Positions 22,501 through 37,500 of a DNA stretch of 64,000 bases are shown here, piece after piece. The DNA is from Streptomyces chattanoogensis (GTDB taxonomy: Bacteria > Actinomycetota > Actinomycetes > Streptomycetales > Streptomycetaceae). The stretch is taken from assembly GCF_001294335.1 (NCBI RefSeq), contig NZ_LGKG01000101.1:170008-234007 (forward strand), read 5' to 3'. Every line of letters begins with the position of its first letter. The stretch's first letter is position 1. The notes under the pieces were generated by a model that had not been told where the DNA came from, made no database searches, and saw only the letters and a list, made by a program, of their open reading frames with translations. Made by a program: the position numbers and the translations under genes.

Positions 22501-25500
22501 GTCACGGACGACTACATCGACTCTGTCCTACGAGCAGTCTTCGCCGGAATGAGCCCCAGAAGCCGGCCGGTCCGCCGCCGATCGTGATCACGTCCATCAC
22601 GAAATCCCCCTTCGCCCCCCTGGTCAGGGAGTAGGGGAACAGCTTGCTGGGCGGAAGCCGGGGGCGGCAACGAGGAGTCCGGCAACGCAGCGTTAAGCGA
22701 TAGGTTTACGTTCGGGGGAGGGGTGATGGAGCTCAGGGACATCGAGATCTTCTTGGCGCTCGCCAAGGAACTGCACTTCGGCCGGACGGCCGAGCGGCTG
22801 CACATCGCCACGGCCAGGGTCAGCCAGTCGATCCGTAAGGCCGAGCGCCGCGTCGGCGGGCGGCTGTTCGAGCGCAACAGCCGCAACGTACGGCTCACGG
22901 TGCTGGGCGAGCAGCTCCGGCAGGACCTGTCAGCCGGCTATCGGCAGATCGCAGAGGGCATCGCGAAGGCACGCGCCGCTGCAGGCGCCGTGTCAGGGAC
23001 GCTGACGCTGGGAACCATGGGGCCGATGGCGCGCACCATCAAGCCCGTCCTCGACCTGTTCGAATCCACTTACCCGGACGTGAACCTGCGCCACCGGGAA
23101 GTCCAACCACCCGCGCCGCTGGACCTGTTGCGCTCGGGCGATGCCGACGTGGCGCTGGTGTATTTGCCCGTCGACGAGCCAGATCTGACGGTCGGCCCCG
23201 TCGTCCACGTCTCGGACGTCCTCCTGATGGTGTCGACCGGCCATCCCTATGCCGGACGCGAGTCGATCTGCGTGGAGGACCTCGGCGACCACTGCGCGTT
23301 CCTGCCCGGGCGGCTCCCCGCTTCCATGGAAGCGGCGTTCCAACCGTTCCACACTCCTTCCGGCCGCCCGATCGCCCGCGCTCCGCGGCGGCCCTCCACC
23401 TGGCACGAGGCGCTCGACCTCGTCACGGCCGGACACGGCGTTCTGGGTGTGGCACGGGATGCCGCTCACTTCTATCCCTGGCCCGGCCTCGCCTTCATCC
23501 CCGTCCGAGACATGCCACCGGTACGTTGGGGCCTGGTATGGCGGACCGCCGACGAGAGCCCGCTCATCCGCGCTTTCAGCCACGCGGCCACGAAGTCGCA
23601 CCAGAGTGCCGGGACATAGACGCTCCTGGCGCAGTCAACGACGCGCCCGCGGAGCAGATGTCGACGTCCCTGGGAGCGCCCGCCCAGTCTCAGGCCGCTC
23701 CACGCCGTCCTCAGCCTTCACCGGCCGCCAGGCGGGATCCTTCTCCCTCTGCGCATCCGCGGCGATCTGCAGCCACCCGTGCTCCTCGGCGAACACCTCG
23801 CCCGTTCCTTCGTCCAGGGCGCGGCGGACGATGTCGCACACGTAGACCGGCCCGGCCTTGTGCACGGGGTCGACGATCACGGCAGGGTCATCTCCCTCAT
23901 GCTCGGAGCGGTCCAGTACCCTCCGGCCGTGAACAGGATCGCTTCACCAAGATAGGCGCCCAGCCCACGGATGCAGAGACCGATCCTGGACGCGCCTCTG
24001 GCCGACCCTGACAGGCGAGGGCGGCGGCTTCCAGGACGGGCAGGCTTTCGGGGCTGTAGGCGGCGATGTGCTGGGCGGGCGGCAGCTCGTCGAGGGTGTG
24101 GCGGGCCGCGTCCAGCAGGTGGTCGGCGTGCGGGACGAGGTAAGTGGCGTATGCCTCGACTGCCGCCTGTTTGCGGCGGGCACGGACGGAACAATGCACC
24201 GGGGCTACCCGACAAGCGTATCGGGTCCTACCCACGTGTCCGCGTCGAGGGCGGGGGCCGTGGGGTGGTCTCGCAGGCCGGTGCGGTGCTGCTGGTCGAG
24301 ACGGTCCGCAAGACCGGTCTGGATACAGCGATATCGGCGGCGCTTGAGCCGTGGCGGAAGCCGCGGGCCGTCCACGACCCGGGCAAGGTCCTCCTGGACG
24401 TCGCGTTGGCGGTCGCGCTCGGCGGGGACTGTCTCGCTGATGTCGGGATGCTGCGGGCCGAGCCGACCGTCTTCGGGCCGGTGGCCTCCGACCCGACGGT
24501 CTCCCGCCTGGTCGGCAGTCTGGCGTCGGGCGGCAAGCGGGTCCTGGCCGCGCTCCGCACCGCCTGCGCCGAAGTGTGCGAACGTGTCGGGCAGTTGGCT
24601 GGCGATGCGGCGCCGGACTCGGGCGGGCAGATGATCGTGGACATCGACGGCATCCTCGTGCTCGCGCACTCCGAAAAGCAGGACGCCGCCGCGACCTGGA
24701 AGAAGACCTTCGGCCACCATCCGCTGATGGGGTTCGTCGACCACGGCCGGGGCGGGTCCGGCGAGCCGCTCGTGGGCCTGCTGCGGCCCGGCAACGCTGG
24801 CTCCAACACGTCAGCCGACCACATCACCGCCACGCAACTGGCCCTGGCTCAGCTGCCCAAGCCCTACCGGCGCGGACGGCAGACCCTGATCCGCACCGGC
24901 TCTGGCGGCGGCACCTATGAGTTCATCGCCTGGCTCGCGGGCTACCGGTGCCCGCTCTCCTTCGGCCACCAGGCCCGAGCGCCCCCGTTGTGTAGTGGAT
25001 CACATTTATGGAGTTGCACTGTAGTGATATGCGACGTGTGACATTGTACTGCCCGGAGGTGCGATGCATGCTCGGTGAACGAGACCACGGAGTCTGCTTA
25101 ACTGCAGCAACAGGGAGGCTTGCTGGGGTTACTCGATCCGCGGTCAGATCCTGTCCCACTCTTCTGCAGGACGAGCCGCTCGCGGCGACCGCGTCGTCCG
25201 CATGTCGTTGTTCAGATTGTGTCTGCCCATCGCGGGGCACGTTGCTACGGCGACGGCGTTCGAGAGGGCAAAGGGCGCCCGATGGCTCTGAAGTGGGCGC
25301 GGATGATGCGGGGTTGGCGTTGTCTGTGCTGCAGAGTTCGGGGCCGTATCCGGGCATTAGGTGCAGCTCGATCGGGCTTATCCTTCCCTCGACGGGTCTC
25401 ATTAATCAGAGCATCAAGCTGCCGCAATGAATGCTTCCGGCTTCTCTGCCGAAGTTCGCCATCCCAAAGTCTTCCAGGGGCGTCCATTCAATTCGCGGAA

Positions 25501-28500
25501 GACCATCTAATGACCGGCGTCGACGCTGGTCGGCGGGCGGAACCAGGCACAAGGTCCTAGCCGTGATCCAGGCCGAAGCAGACGTCGAGGGGCGCTTGGG
25601 TTAGGGGGTCCCGGCCCGACGCGGTCAGCGATACCCGCCTTCGGCCGTTCCCGGATGTAAGAGACGAAACGAAGTTGAGAGCACCATAAACCGGCTCAAG
25701 ATCTAGCGAGGGCAACTCATGGCATTTCCCCTTCAATACGACCCGTTAAGCCCGGAGACGCTGGCGGACCCGTATCCGCTCTATGCCAAACTGCGTGAGA
25801 GGCAGCCGATTTTCTGGCATGAGCAGATGCAGTCGTGGGTGGTGACCAGGTACCGTGATTGCCGAGAAGTGTTGCGAAACAACGAGCTCTTCGCTCGGGA
25901 CGGCCGCCGCGTGGGACAGGAGGTGCCCGAGTTTCAGCAGAGCGTCCAGACACTCGACCCGCCGACCCAACAGCCGCTGCGAAGCCTTTTTGTCAACACT
26001 CTGCACGCTCAAGATACCGAATCCATTGGGAATCGCGCGCGGCGACGGGTCGATCGGATCTTCGAACGCAACCTTGACAAGGAGCAGTTCGACTGGATGC
26101 TGGAGGTCGCCGCGCCCGTTTCGCTGAGCATCACAGCTGAGCTGATGGGTGTCGAAGAACCAGAGTTGCGCCCTTACGTCGAGGTCTCGGAGGCGCTGGC
26201 ATACCGCATGGATGCCGGCTTGCGGCCCCAGGCCGTCCCTCCGGGAGATGAAGCGCGGAAGAAATTCAACGCGATCGTCGACTCGTGGTTTGAGACCCAG
26301 GACCGTCCGGGAGCCCTGAAAGCGATCAGAGCTGAGGCGGACCGGGCCAGGGTGCCCGATCATTACATGCGGAACACCACCGCCGTTACCTTCAACGCAA
26401 GCTTCGGCACCTTGTATGCCACGGCTGGCAATGTGGCACTGGCATTGCTGCAACGCCCCGACGTACTTGCCCAGTTCCAGGACGAGAGTCTGCTCGCTCC
26501 CGGTGTGCACGAGCTGATCCGGTTCGACGGCCCCGCTCAGGGCACGAGTCGCTTCGCGATGAGGCGGACGGTCCTCCAGAACCAGGTGATCGAGCCCGGC
26601 CAGACCGTGCTGACGCTCACGGCCGCCGCCAACCGCGATCCGGAACAGTTCCCGTCTCCTGACCAGATCATTCTCGACCGGAAGCCCAACCAGCATCTCG
26701 GATTCGGCTGGGGGCCGCACGCCTGCCTGGGCCAGATGTTCGGCGAATTGGCCATCGGCGCCCTGGTGGGCGGACTGCTGGAAGCCCCTCGGCCGCTCCG
26801 TCTCGCGGGTGAACCGACCCGCCGCTCGACGGCGACCGTGCGCTGCCTTGCCGAGTTGCCCGTCACCTTCCGGCAGTAGCCCGACCTGCGGCCTCGGCCC
26901 TGTGCATCGGTGGCTGTTATGTGTGAACTCAACGGGTGCTCCGGCCATCGCCTCGGAGTACGTAAGTGCGCCCCTATGGAACGAAGTATCTCGAAAGCTA
27001 TCTCGAAAGCTGATTTGCCATGAGCTACGACAGCGGTGTCAACTCTGCGGAGCAGGCGGCACATCCTCGCGGGGGCGCGTTGCGTGCGGCCGCCGGCCTG
27101 GAAGGAGCCGCGGATTTCGGTGCACCAGTCACGGTGCCGATCGAGTCGTTGCTGCCTGCCGACTCGCCTCGGATGGGCGGCGATGACGAAGAACACGTCA
27201 AGGTGTTGGCGGCCATTGACTCCGCGTTACCTTCCATCCTCGTGCATCGGGGGACAATGCGCGTCATCGACGGCATGCACCGGCTACGCGCGGCTCAACT
27301 CAAGGGGAGCCGCGAGGTGGCGGTGCGCTTCGTCGACGTCGACGAGGATGACGCGTTCATAATCTCGGTCCAGATGAACATCGCGCACGGGCTTCCGCTG
27401 TCACTAGCCGAGCGCTCCGCGGCTGCGGAGCGGATCCTGCGCACCCATGCGCACTGGTCGGACCGCTCGATCGCCGCGGCTACCGGCCTATCGGCCAAGG
27501 CCGTCGCGTCTGTGCGCATGCGTGCAACCGCTGATTCGCTTCAGTCGAACATCCGGGTCGGCCGGGACGGCCGCGTACGGCCGCTTTCCACAGCAGAAGG
27601 CAGGCGGCGCGCGAGCGAGTTCATCGCCGTCCGTCCGGACGCGTCACTGCGGGAGATCGCGGCCGCCTCCGGCATCTCCGTTGGTACCGCCCGCGACGTG
27701 CGGGAACGGACCCGCAAAGGGCAGTCGCCTGTGCCGGCGTCGCGCAGGAATTTGGCTCGCAAGTCGCCCGCCGAGGTGTCAGCGGGGGAGGTGTCGCAGC
27801 TCCTGGCCGTGCTGCAGCGCGATCCGGCGCTGAAATACAACAACCGGGGCCGCGCGCTACTGCAGTGGCTGAACTCGCACATGGTCCCCGCGTCCGACTG
27901 GTCGGCCTATGTCGAGACGATTCCGGCGCACTGCGCGCCGGTGGTGGCAGAGCTGGCTGAACGCTACGCGCGGGCCTGGCGCTCCCTTGCCAAAGAGCTC
28001 GATGGCCAGCTCACTGGCTGAGAGCGCGCACCTCGCGCACCGATCGGGAGGCCAGCGGTGCCAGAACGGCGATCAGGAACGCCACGCCGGCCCATGCCGC
28101 AGTGGGTTGCTCGCCGAGCGCACCGGCTACCGGGCCGGCCAGGACCTGGCCGAGCGGGACGGCGAGTGAGGCTCCGAGATCGTCGTAGGCGGATACCCGA
28201 GAGAGCTGATGCTCGGGTATCTGATCCTGCAGCAGGGTCTGCCACACCGGACTGAACACGCCTGAGCCCAGCCCCGCTGCGAACGAGGTCACCAGGAGGA
28301 CCGGCAAGGCCGGCCACAGTCCGAGGGCGAGCAACGGAAGTGCGGTGACGGCGAAGCCCACCTGAGCGACGAGCAGCAGTCGGGCGATCCGTATCCGGTA
28401 GACCAGTGCGGTAGTGAGGAAGAGACCGACCGCCCGCGCGCCGAGCACGAGCCCCCACGCACCCGCGCCGATCGTGGTGGCGGCGATCGCGGGGCCGAGC

Positions 28501-31500
28501 ACGCCCCACGTGCCGGCTACGAGCAGGTTGGCTATACACAACGAGCACACCGCTTTCCACAGCCACGAGATGCCGTGGAAGGTGGACCAGCCCTCGCGCA
28601 AGTCCGCCCAGGGGCCGCGCCGGCCGCGGGCGGGCTTGGCGGACGTACGCGGCAGCATGAGCGCGCAGCACGCGGCGCACGCGAACGTGGCAGCGTCCAC
28701 CGCCACCGCCCAGCCGCCTCCGACGACCGCGAACATCGCGCCGGACAGTGCGGGACCGAGCACCTGGGCGGCGCTGCGGGACAAGCCAAGCAACGCGTTG
28801 GCCCGCTGCCGTTCGTCTGGCTGGACCAGCCTCGGTACGATCCCCCGCATCGCGGGCAGGGAGAAGGCGCCCAGGGCACCGTTGAGCGCGGCCAACCCCA
28901 CCAGCGCACCGATCCCTGCCCGGCCGGTGATCAGCAGGAAGGCGCTGACCCCCTGAGTCAGCCCGGCCCCCGCGTTGGCGACGATGAGCACGGTCGTACG
29001 CGGGAACCGGTCGGCCACCACGCCGCCAATGAGTAGGAAGACCACCAGCGGCACGCTGCGCGCTGTCAGCACCAGCCCCAGGTCGTACGTACTGCCGGAG
29101 AAGCTGAGCACGGCGAATGCCAGTGCCACTGGTGCGACCGAATTGCCCAGCTGAGACACCGAAGTGCCGAACAGGTACCACCGGAACGCTGGGTGCTGCA
29201 GCGGTCTGCCACGCGTGCCCGGCGAGGCGGTCGTGTTTGCGAAAACCATTCCAACTCACTCTGCTGCGCGCTCCTCACGGCGCGCCGGCACCGTTTGTCG
29301 CTGTGCGCCTGGGTGGATTAGGCGGTGTAGTCCTCCAGTTCGCCATCCCGGACGGTGTCCAGGGTGAAGCAATGGAAGCCGCCGCCGAACAGACGCCTGT
29401 GGCGATGACGTACGGGGACCACCGTGAAGCCCTCGTTCTGAAGGGTGCGCATCAACTCCACGCACGCCTCGTTGACCATGACCAGGTTCTCGTCGACAGA
29501 CAGCACGTTCAGGTCGATGTAAGGGCTGGTCAGGATCAGATCGTCGTCCTCGTATACCGGGAAGTGGCCCTCCTCCGGCGCAGGTGGGACGATCAGCTTC
29601 CAGGTGTTGAACGGGGACGGCAGCAGGTCGCGGATGGCCTCGTGGCGGGCCAGGAACACGCCTGGCCGCAACGCCAACAACATGCTGTCGATGTGGTTGT
29701 CGCTCATGCGGTGGACGCGGTGTACGCGGTGGGTGTCCGCCAGGTGCCGCTCCAGCCATCCGCAGGCCGCCGCGTGGTTGGCGTTGGCCACGTTCACGAT
29801 GAGGTCCCTGCCCAGTCGCAGGACCTGCGCGCCGTCCAGGATCATCTCGTGGCCGACGTCGTACGGCGAGGGCGCGGGATCCTCGATGGGCTCGGTGGGG
29901 CCGCCCAGCGTGGTCTCGGTGTCGCGGGCGTAGGACAGGTCGAACGAGCTGTCGGTGAGGATCGGTCGGGGCATGGTCGTCCACTTGGCGCCCTGGTCGT
30001 AGTACTGCTTGTAGACCGGGGCGAGCAGGCGGGTCTCCAGGTAGCGCGAGCGGATCGCGGGAGGAGTCTCGATGATCTCGTCGCCGATGATGAGCGTGTT
30101 GTCCCGGATATTCAGCGGCGGTACCGGCGGCGCGGTCCAACCGAACCCGGCTATCGGCTCGGGGTTGGGCGGGAGGGTCAGCGGCCGGTGTACCCGTACC
30201 CCGAGCCCAGAAAGCGTCTCGACGAGGTTCTCCACGTCCTCGTGCAGCTCGTCGGCGTAGCGTTGCTTGATCTTGTAGCTGCGGGACTCCAACGAGGACC
30301 CGGTCGCCTGGGTCAGCCGGGGGTAGGCCCAGGCGGAGTGGAACAAGTTCTCGTGGAAGAAGATGTCGAACGACAGCTCACGGTCGTGCGAGACGTAATT
30401 CTCCGCCGAGCCGACGACTATCTCTTTCAGTGGAGACCATTCGTTGTGGCTGTTGAGTTTCACGGTCTCTTCCTTGACATTCGGAGGAATATCCCGGCAT
30501 GCGGGAGCAATCTGACGGCCGGGCGCAAGTGGGAATGTGCTGGCGATTGTGCAGCACGGCCTTCGGCTGGTCAAACGCAATTGTTCAGGGGTTTATTCGT
30601 GCAATGAGCTCACCATTGACACCCTGATGCGCCGTAGTTAGTTTCGTTGCGCTCAGAGCCAATCCTGGGTTTGTGGGATTTGTTGCGAAGCTGCGGTCGA
30701 ATTGCTTCCTGGCGGCGTTCAACTGAGCGCCGCGCTCAGTTGAACGCCGCCCTACGGCCTGATGTGAGGAGGACGGACACGTGGAGTACTTCCCGACCAC
30801 AGAACCGCACGACGAGGGATACCTCGATGTCGGCGGCGGACACAAGGTGTTCTGGACGGCCAGCGGCAGTCCGCTGGGAGTACCTGCCCTGATTCTGCAC
30901 GGTGGCCCCGGCACTGGCAGTAGCCCCGGACAGAGGGGGATGTGGGACCCCCAGCGCTACCGGATTATTCAGATGGACCAGCGCAACTGCGGGCGCAGCA
31001 CGCCGTCCGCGGCCGACCCGGCGGTACGCCTGACGGACAACACCACCCAGCACCTGGTGTCCGACATCGAGCAGTTGCGTGAACACCTCGGCGTCGACCG
31101 CTGGGTGCTGTGGGGCGGGTCGTGGGGCAGCACGCTGGCGCTTGTCTACGCGCAGCAGCACCCCGAGCGGGTGCGCGCCATGGTGCTGGTGTTCATGATG
31201 CTCGCCCGCCGCGGCGACCTCCGCTGGCTTTACCAGGAGATGGGGCGCTACTTTCCGGCGGAGTGGGAGCGGTTCCGCGCGGGCGCGGGGGAGGAGAACG
31301 AAGACGACCTGCTCAGTGCGTATAACAATCTCCTCAACGAAACCACGGACGAGTCGGTGCGGCGGGCCGCGGCGAGTAACTGGTGTGCGTGGGAGGACGT
31401 CATTTCCAGCCTGGATCCGGGCTGGCGGCCTGGTCCGTTCTACGGGGACCCCGACTTCGTGCTGCAGTTCTCCCGGATCACCACGCACTACTTCAGCAAC

Positions 31501-34500
31501 GACGCTTTCCTTGAGCCCAACCAGGTGTTGAACGAGGCGCATCGGTTGATGGACATCCCTGGCGTGATCATCCACGGCCGCGACGACCGCGCGAACCCTT
31601 ATGACATGGCCTGGCTGCTGGCGCGGGCCTGGCCCACCGCCGAATTCCGCACCCTGCCCGGCGTCGGCCACACGCCGGCGAGCCCGTCCGTGCGAGACGC
31701 CATCCTTGAAGCGACGACCCGCTACGCCGACCTGCCGTGACGCCACGTCGTCACTCCTGCCTGCCAGCAAATTGGGAGCAGTCATGAGGATTCTGCTCGG
31801 TAACCAGATCGACGACACGATCCGGGGGGTCGGCGACATGAGCGCGGCCGCGCAGCGGGTGCTGTGGTTCGCGAACGACCACGACCTGCTGGTGCTGCCC
31901 ACCGTGCCGGACCCTGATTACGTGGCGCACGTAACCGGACTTACCGGCACGGACCCGTCCACCTTGCGGGTGTGTGTGACGCCGCCGGACAGGCACGGCG
32001 GGCGGCTGCTCGATCCGCAGGGTCTGACCGACCCGGATTTCTTGCGCACGGTAGCCGCCGGGCTGGACCCGGAGGCGGTCAGCGAGGTCTTCGCGCTGTG
32101 GCCCTCCGCCTCGGTGGCCCGGTTCGCGGACTCGCTCGGCATCGCCCACGCGCTGCCCGGAGCCGCGTTTATCGCGCAAGGCGGTGGCGAACCGGTCAAT
32201 TCCAAGGCGTTCTTCCGCGCGCTCGCGGCGGGCGCCGGGGTCGCGGTGGCTGAGGGTACGGTGTGCCATGGCCGCGCCGAGGCAGAGCAGGCGTTGGCCG
32301 AGCGGATCGCTCAGTCCGGAGCCGCCGTGGTGGTGAAGCAGGCGCACAACGGTTCCGGCAACGGCAACCACATCGTCTTCGGCGGTGCGACCGCGGACAC
32401 CGGACACGCCGGTGCCCGGCACGTTTCCGTGCTCGGGTCCGGGCCTGGCGAGGTGCGGGAGTTCTGGGAGCGGCAGTGGAGCTGGGCATCGGCGGGCGGT
32501 CGCTTTCCCGTGGTTGTCGAGGCGTACGTGCCAGGTGCGGTCTCGGTATACGCCGAGTACCGCGTCACCGACGACGGTGTGGCGCACACCGGGGCCGGGA
32601 TCCTCGGCTATGCGGACCGCCTGCTCGACGTGCAGGTGGTCCCGCTGCGTCCGGCGGACATCGGGGCGGAGGCGCACCGGCTCCTGCTGGCGCAGGGCGA
32701 ACGGCTGGCCGAGACATACCGGGCCACCGGGTACCGAGGGCACCTCTCAGCCGACGCGATTGTCGACACACGGGGCCGGATCGTCTTTACCGAGGTCAAC
32801 GCGCATGTCTCCGGGTCGCTGCACCTCTACGACGCGATAGCCGAGCGGCTGGTCGGCGTTTCCACGTATCCCGAGCGGACCGTCGCCGAGTACGAGGTGC
32901 CCGAGCAGTGGGGCCTACGGCACGTCACCGACTTCGTCGCGGGCGCGCGGGCAGCCGGTTGCCTCTACGACCCGTCAACTCGCCTGGGCGCACTGGTGTC
33001 CACCGCCCCGCTGTGGGACGAGGACGGCGGCGCCGCGTTCATGTTCTGCCTCGTCTATGACACCCACGAGAGGCGTGAGGACCTGCGCACCCGACTGGCC
33101 CGCGAGTTCACCTCTCGTGGTGGGTGAACCCTACGCGGAGGCACACGGCCGCAGTCCGCTGTATCGGTATGGCTGTGCGGCAGTGCGGCGGCGTCGCAGC
33201 AAAGAGATTCCGACCTGAGGTGTTCGAGAGAGCCATGGACTATCAACCCATCACCCGCGAGGCAGGCGACTTTCAGCGGCCGGTGAGCGCAGCGGAGATC
33301 CAAGCGGTCAGCCGCGCGGCGTTCGGCGCGGACGTCGAGGTGTTATCCGCGATCGAACTCGGCGGCGGCTACTACAACACCACCTTCCGGGTTGACCTTG
33401 GGCAGGGGAAGCCGGTCATCCTGCGGATCGCCCCGGAACCTGGGCGGCAGTCGCACGCGGATCCGGAACTGATGCGTAACGAGTACATCAGCGTGCCGTA
33501 TCTGGCGCCGGTGGCCAACCTGCTGCCCCGCAACCTCGCGGCCGACTTCACCCACCAGGTGATCGGCCGCGACTACCTGTTCCAGACGATGCTCGACGGG
33601 GTGCCCGCGGCGTCGGCCCTCAACTCCTATCCGCAGCCAGAACGCGCGTCATTCTTCCGCGATCTCGGCGGCATCGCGCGGGCTATCCACGAGGTACGCG
33701 GACCGGGGTTCGGTCGCGTCGCCGGCCCCACGCACGAACGGTGGAGCGACGCGCTGTTCACCTGGTTCGACCGGGCTGCCGCCGACCTGACCGACAACGG
33801 GCATGAGGCAGGCGACCTAGCGAAGCTGGTCGAGGTGGCCGACCGCAACCGCGCCCTGCTCGACGAAGTCGTCGAGCCGCGGCTGTTGAACGGCGATCTG
33901 TGGGTCGGCAACGTGATGTTGGCCCAGGGAGTGGCGCAACCCACCATCACCGGTGTATTCGACTGCGACCGCACCTGGTGGGGCGATCCGCAGGCCGACT
34001 GGCCGATCTACTTGGCTCAGCGGAAGCCGGGCGGCGAGCGGGACGCGTTCTGGGAGAGCTACGGTCAGGTCGGGCAGAGCGAGCACGCCCGCTGGCGGGC
34101 GTTGGTCTATGAGGCCAAACACGCCGTGGGACTGCTGCTGGAGTACCACCGCTTCGGCTGGGCCAAGGAAATCGCCGAGACCTACGGTGAGATTCGGGAG
34201 CTCATCGCACGTCTGGCCGACTGACCCAGGGACCCAAGGGGTTCTCCTGGATGTCGCGCTGCCTTCCGCGTGCAAGAGGTGTCAATTCCCTGTTCTGTTA
34301 TCCGTGCAATTGGCGCACCGTTGACACCCCCGAGCCGCCATAGTTAGTGTCGCCGTGCTTCGAACTAATCCTGGTTTTACGGAATTTGTTGCGAAGCTGC
34401 GGTCGAATTGTTTCGCGGCCGCGTATGAAGAACCCGAAAGAGAGGAGACGTCGCCATGATGTACAACCACTGAGCGTGATCCGAATCAATGAGTCGACAC

Positions 34501-37500
34501 GCAACCCCGGCCGGTTCACCGCGACCGGCCGGGGCTGCTCGCCGGGCGTATGACACAGCGCACCGTATATTCGCTCAGATCAATTTGAATGGCAGGAGCA
34601 TAATGATGGCGCAGCTAATCCAGTCGCCGCTGTCCGAGCGGCTTGAGACGAGTGAGGCGCGTCAGCGCTTCGTCGCGAACCCCTTCTTCCGCGGGATACA
34701 GGACTCCGAGGTAACGGCCCGCCAGGCGGTTTGCTTCCTCGGCCAGTGGTGGCACCCGTTGCGCTACTTCCCGACGTTCCTCGCACGCTGCGTTGCTGTG
34801 CTGCCGGATATCAAGTCGAAAAGCGCGATCACCCGGATCCTCGATCAGGAGGTCGGGCACGGCAAACCCGAGCGCGCCCACGAGTCGATATACGTGGAGA
34901 GCATGACGCGGGCGGGGTTCGACCGCGAGGCGGTCGTTGGCGCCGCGCCGCTGCCCGCGACCTCGGCTCTGCTGCGGGGGTACGAACGGCTGTCCGGCGA
35001 GCGGCTGACCGCGCTGGGCGGCGTCTATGCCACCGAGGTCACAGACCTGCTCATGGTCTCCAGTATCGGGACGGCCGTGGAGAAGGCTTCCGGCGACCGG
35101 GACAACGCCTGGGTGGCCATCCATGTCGAGCAGGAACCCGACCACGTCGAGGAGGCCGGCCACACCCTGATGGAGGGCTTCACCGAGGCCGACGAGGACC
35201 AGGTGGTGGCCGCCGCCGACGAGATGTGGATGCTGTGGTCGGCCTTCTTCGACCAGCTCGTCGGTGAGACCGGACTAGGGCGCTGAGATGCACGTCGTCA
35301 TCGTGGGCGGCCCCCGGCCGCAGGTCCTCGACGCCCTGCTCGGTAGCCGGCACGAAGTCACCGCAGTGTTCGAGAACACCCCTCAGAACTGGGAACGCTT
35401 AGCTCCCTACCGGGATCGGCTCAGGCACATGTGTGTCATCGACTCGTACAGGACAGTGGAATCCCTGTGGTCGGCCCTCCACCACATGAAGGCCATCGCC
35501 GAAGGGGTGGACGTGGTGGTCGCCCTCACCGAGCAGGCGGTCGTCCCTGCGGCGGTGGTGGCGTCGCTGCTCGGGGCACGGGCGATCAGTCCTGACACCG
35601 CGCTGCGGTGTCGTGACAAGGCGATGCAGAAGCGCGCCTGGCAGGAAACCGGGATCTCCACGGCCCGCCATATCGTGACCACTGGGTGCGAAGCCAGCCC
35701 AGCCGATCTGGTGGAGCGGGCCAGCCTGCGTGCCCCGTTCGTCGTCAAACCGGTGGCGGGTCTTGGAGCGATGCATACGTTCATCGTCGATGATCGCGCC
35801 GAGCTCGACACCTTGGTCGCGGGTGTGACGCGGGACCATCCTGAACTGGCCCGTCTGATGATCGAGGAGCGCAACGACGGCACCGAATGGATCATCGACG
35901 GGATGGTGTCCGGCGGCGAGATCGCGTGGATCATGCTCTCGCGGTTCCTGGCGCCGATCATCGAGTGCACCGTGGACAACCCAGTCCGCATCATCTCCCT
36001 TCCACCGGCCGGCCATGCCGCCTGGTATGCCTCGGCGACCGACTTCGCGCGCCGCGCGGTCACCGCGCTGGAACTGCGCGACTCCACCTTCCACTTCGAG
36101 GTCTTCGGCACCCCTGGAGCCTTCGCCGCCGGGGAACTCGCGGCACGGCCGGGCGGTCAGATGATGCCCTCTCTGATGCGCCACGTGCTCGGTATCGATG
36201 TCTGGGAGTGTGCCGTGAAAGCGGCAACTGGCGAGAAGCCGCCACCCCGCACTCCCTCCCTGAGGACCTTCGGATACGTCGGCCTGCCCATCACACCAGG
36301 GCAGACCAACCGGGTCGCCGCCACGGACCTGAGCGCGCTGCCCGGAGTGGTCGAGGTGGCGATGGGGTTCGCTGTCGGCGAGACGATGCCAGCCAGCCGG
36401 GACCACTCGGGGGCCGTCGTCGGCGGGGTCATCGTCGAGGGCGCGGACGAGGCGGAGTGCCGGGCATCGCTCAGCGCGGCGGAGGACGTGGTCACCAAGA
36501 TGAACCGGCCGTGATGAGGAGACAATGACGGCAGAGGGCCAGCTGTTCCGGCTGTGCGCCGAGATGGTGGGCGCCTTCGTGCTCTATCGGTGGGCCGTCT
36601 CGCCGGCGGTCCGCTGGGGCGCCCGCGCGGCCGGAGCCGGACGGTATCCGGAGCGGGCCAGCAACGGCGCCTACCCAACAGCTCCGGCCACGCCGACGGC
36701 AGGTGCCCGGGCGGTCGCGGCAGTGTTGCCGCTGGTGATAGTGGATGCGCTGTCCCCGCAGCGCCCTGCCGGGGGGCTGGGCCTCGTCCCGGTGTGCGCC
36801 CTGGCACTCGTGCTGTGGAAGGCCCTCACCGCGGATTTCGACATCGCCCATGACCTGCGCTGGCAACGCTGGGACCGGTTGGCGACCGCGGCGGTCGGCG
36901 TGGGGGCGCTCGTCTGGCCCCCGTTGATGCCGGTCGCGGTCGTGATGTTGTGCGGTCGACTGGGTGCCTGGACCCATCACGCGATGGCGAGTCTTCGCCT
37001 CGTGAAGGCGTATGTCGCCTGGATGGCAGCGGACAACGTGGCGCTGTTACTGAGCGGACACCGGGAGCCCGCCGTGGATTCCGCGGCGTGGCTAGTGCTG
37101 GCCTCGACACTGTTGCTCTCGCACTACGTGGTGGCGTTTGTGGCCAAACTGCGTCTGGGGCGCAGGCCATGGGACTGGGCCGTGCGCAACCGGACGGAGA
37201 CCCTGGTTGCCTCGTCCTACACATGGGGATGGGCGCGTTTCCTGCCCGAGCGGGCCGTCGCCGTTGTGATCCGCGCTATGGCACCGTTCCGTGTGCCGCT
37301 CAACATCGCGACCCTGGTGGTGGAGGCTCTGGGTCTCGCCGCCCTTCTGGGTCCTTGGGCGCTGGTCGCGGCCCTGGCTGGCGCAGCGGCCTTCAACGGG
37401 GTGGTGGCTGTCTGCTCAGGGCTGCTGTTCTGGGAGAACATCGCCATGGCCCTCGTGCTGGCCGTGACCGTTGCCCAACTGCCGGATGACGTGGCCTCGG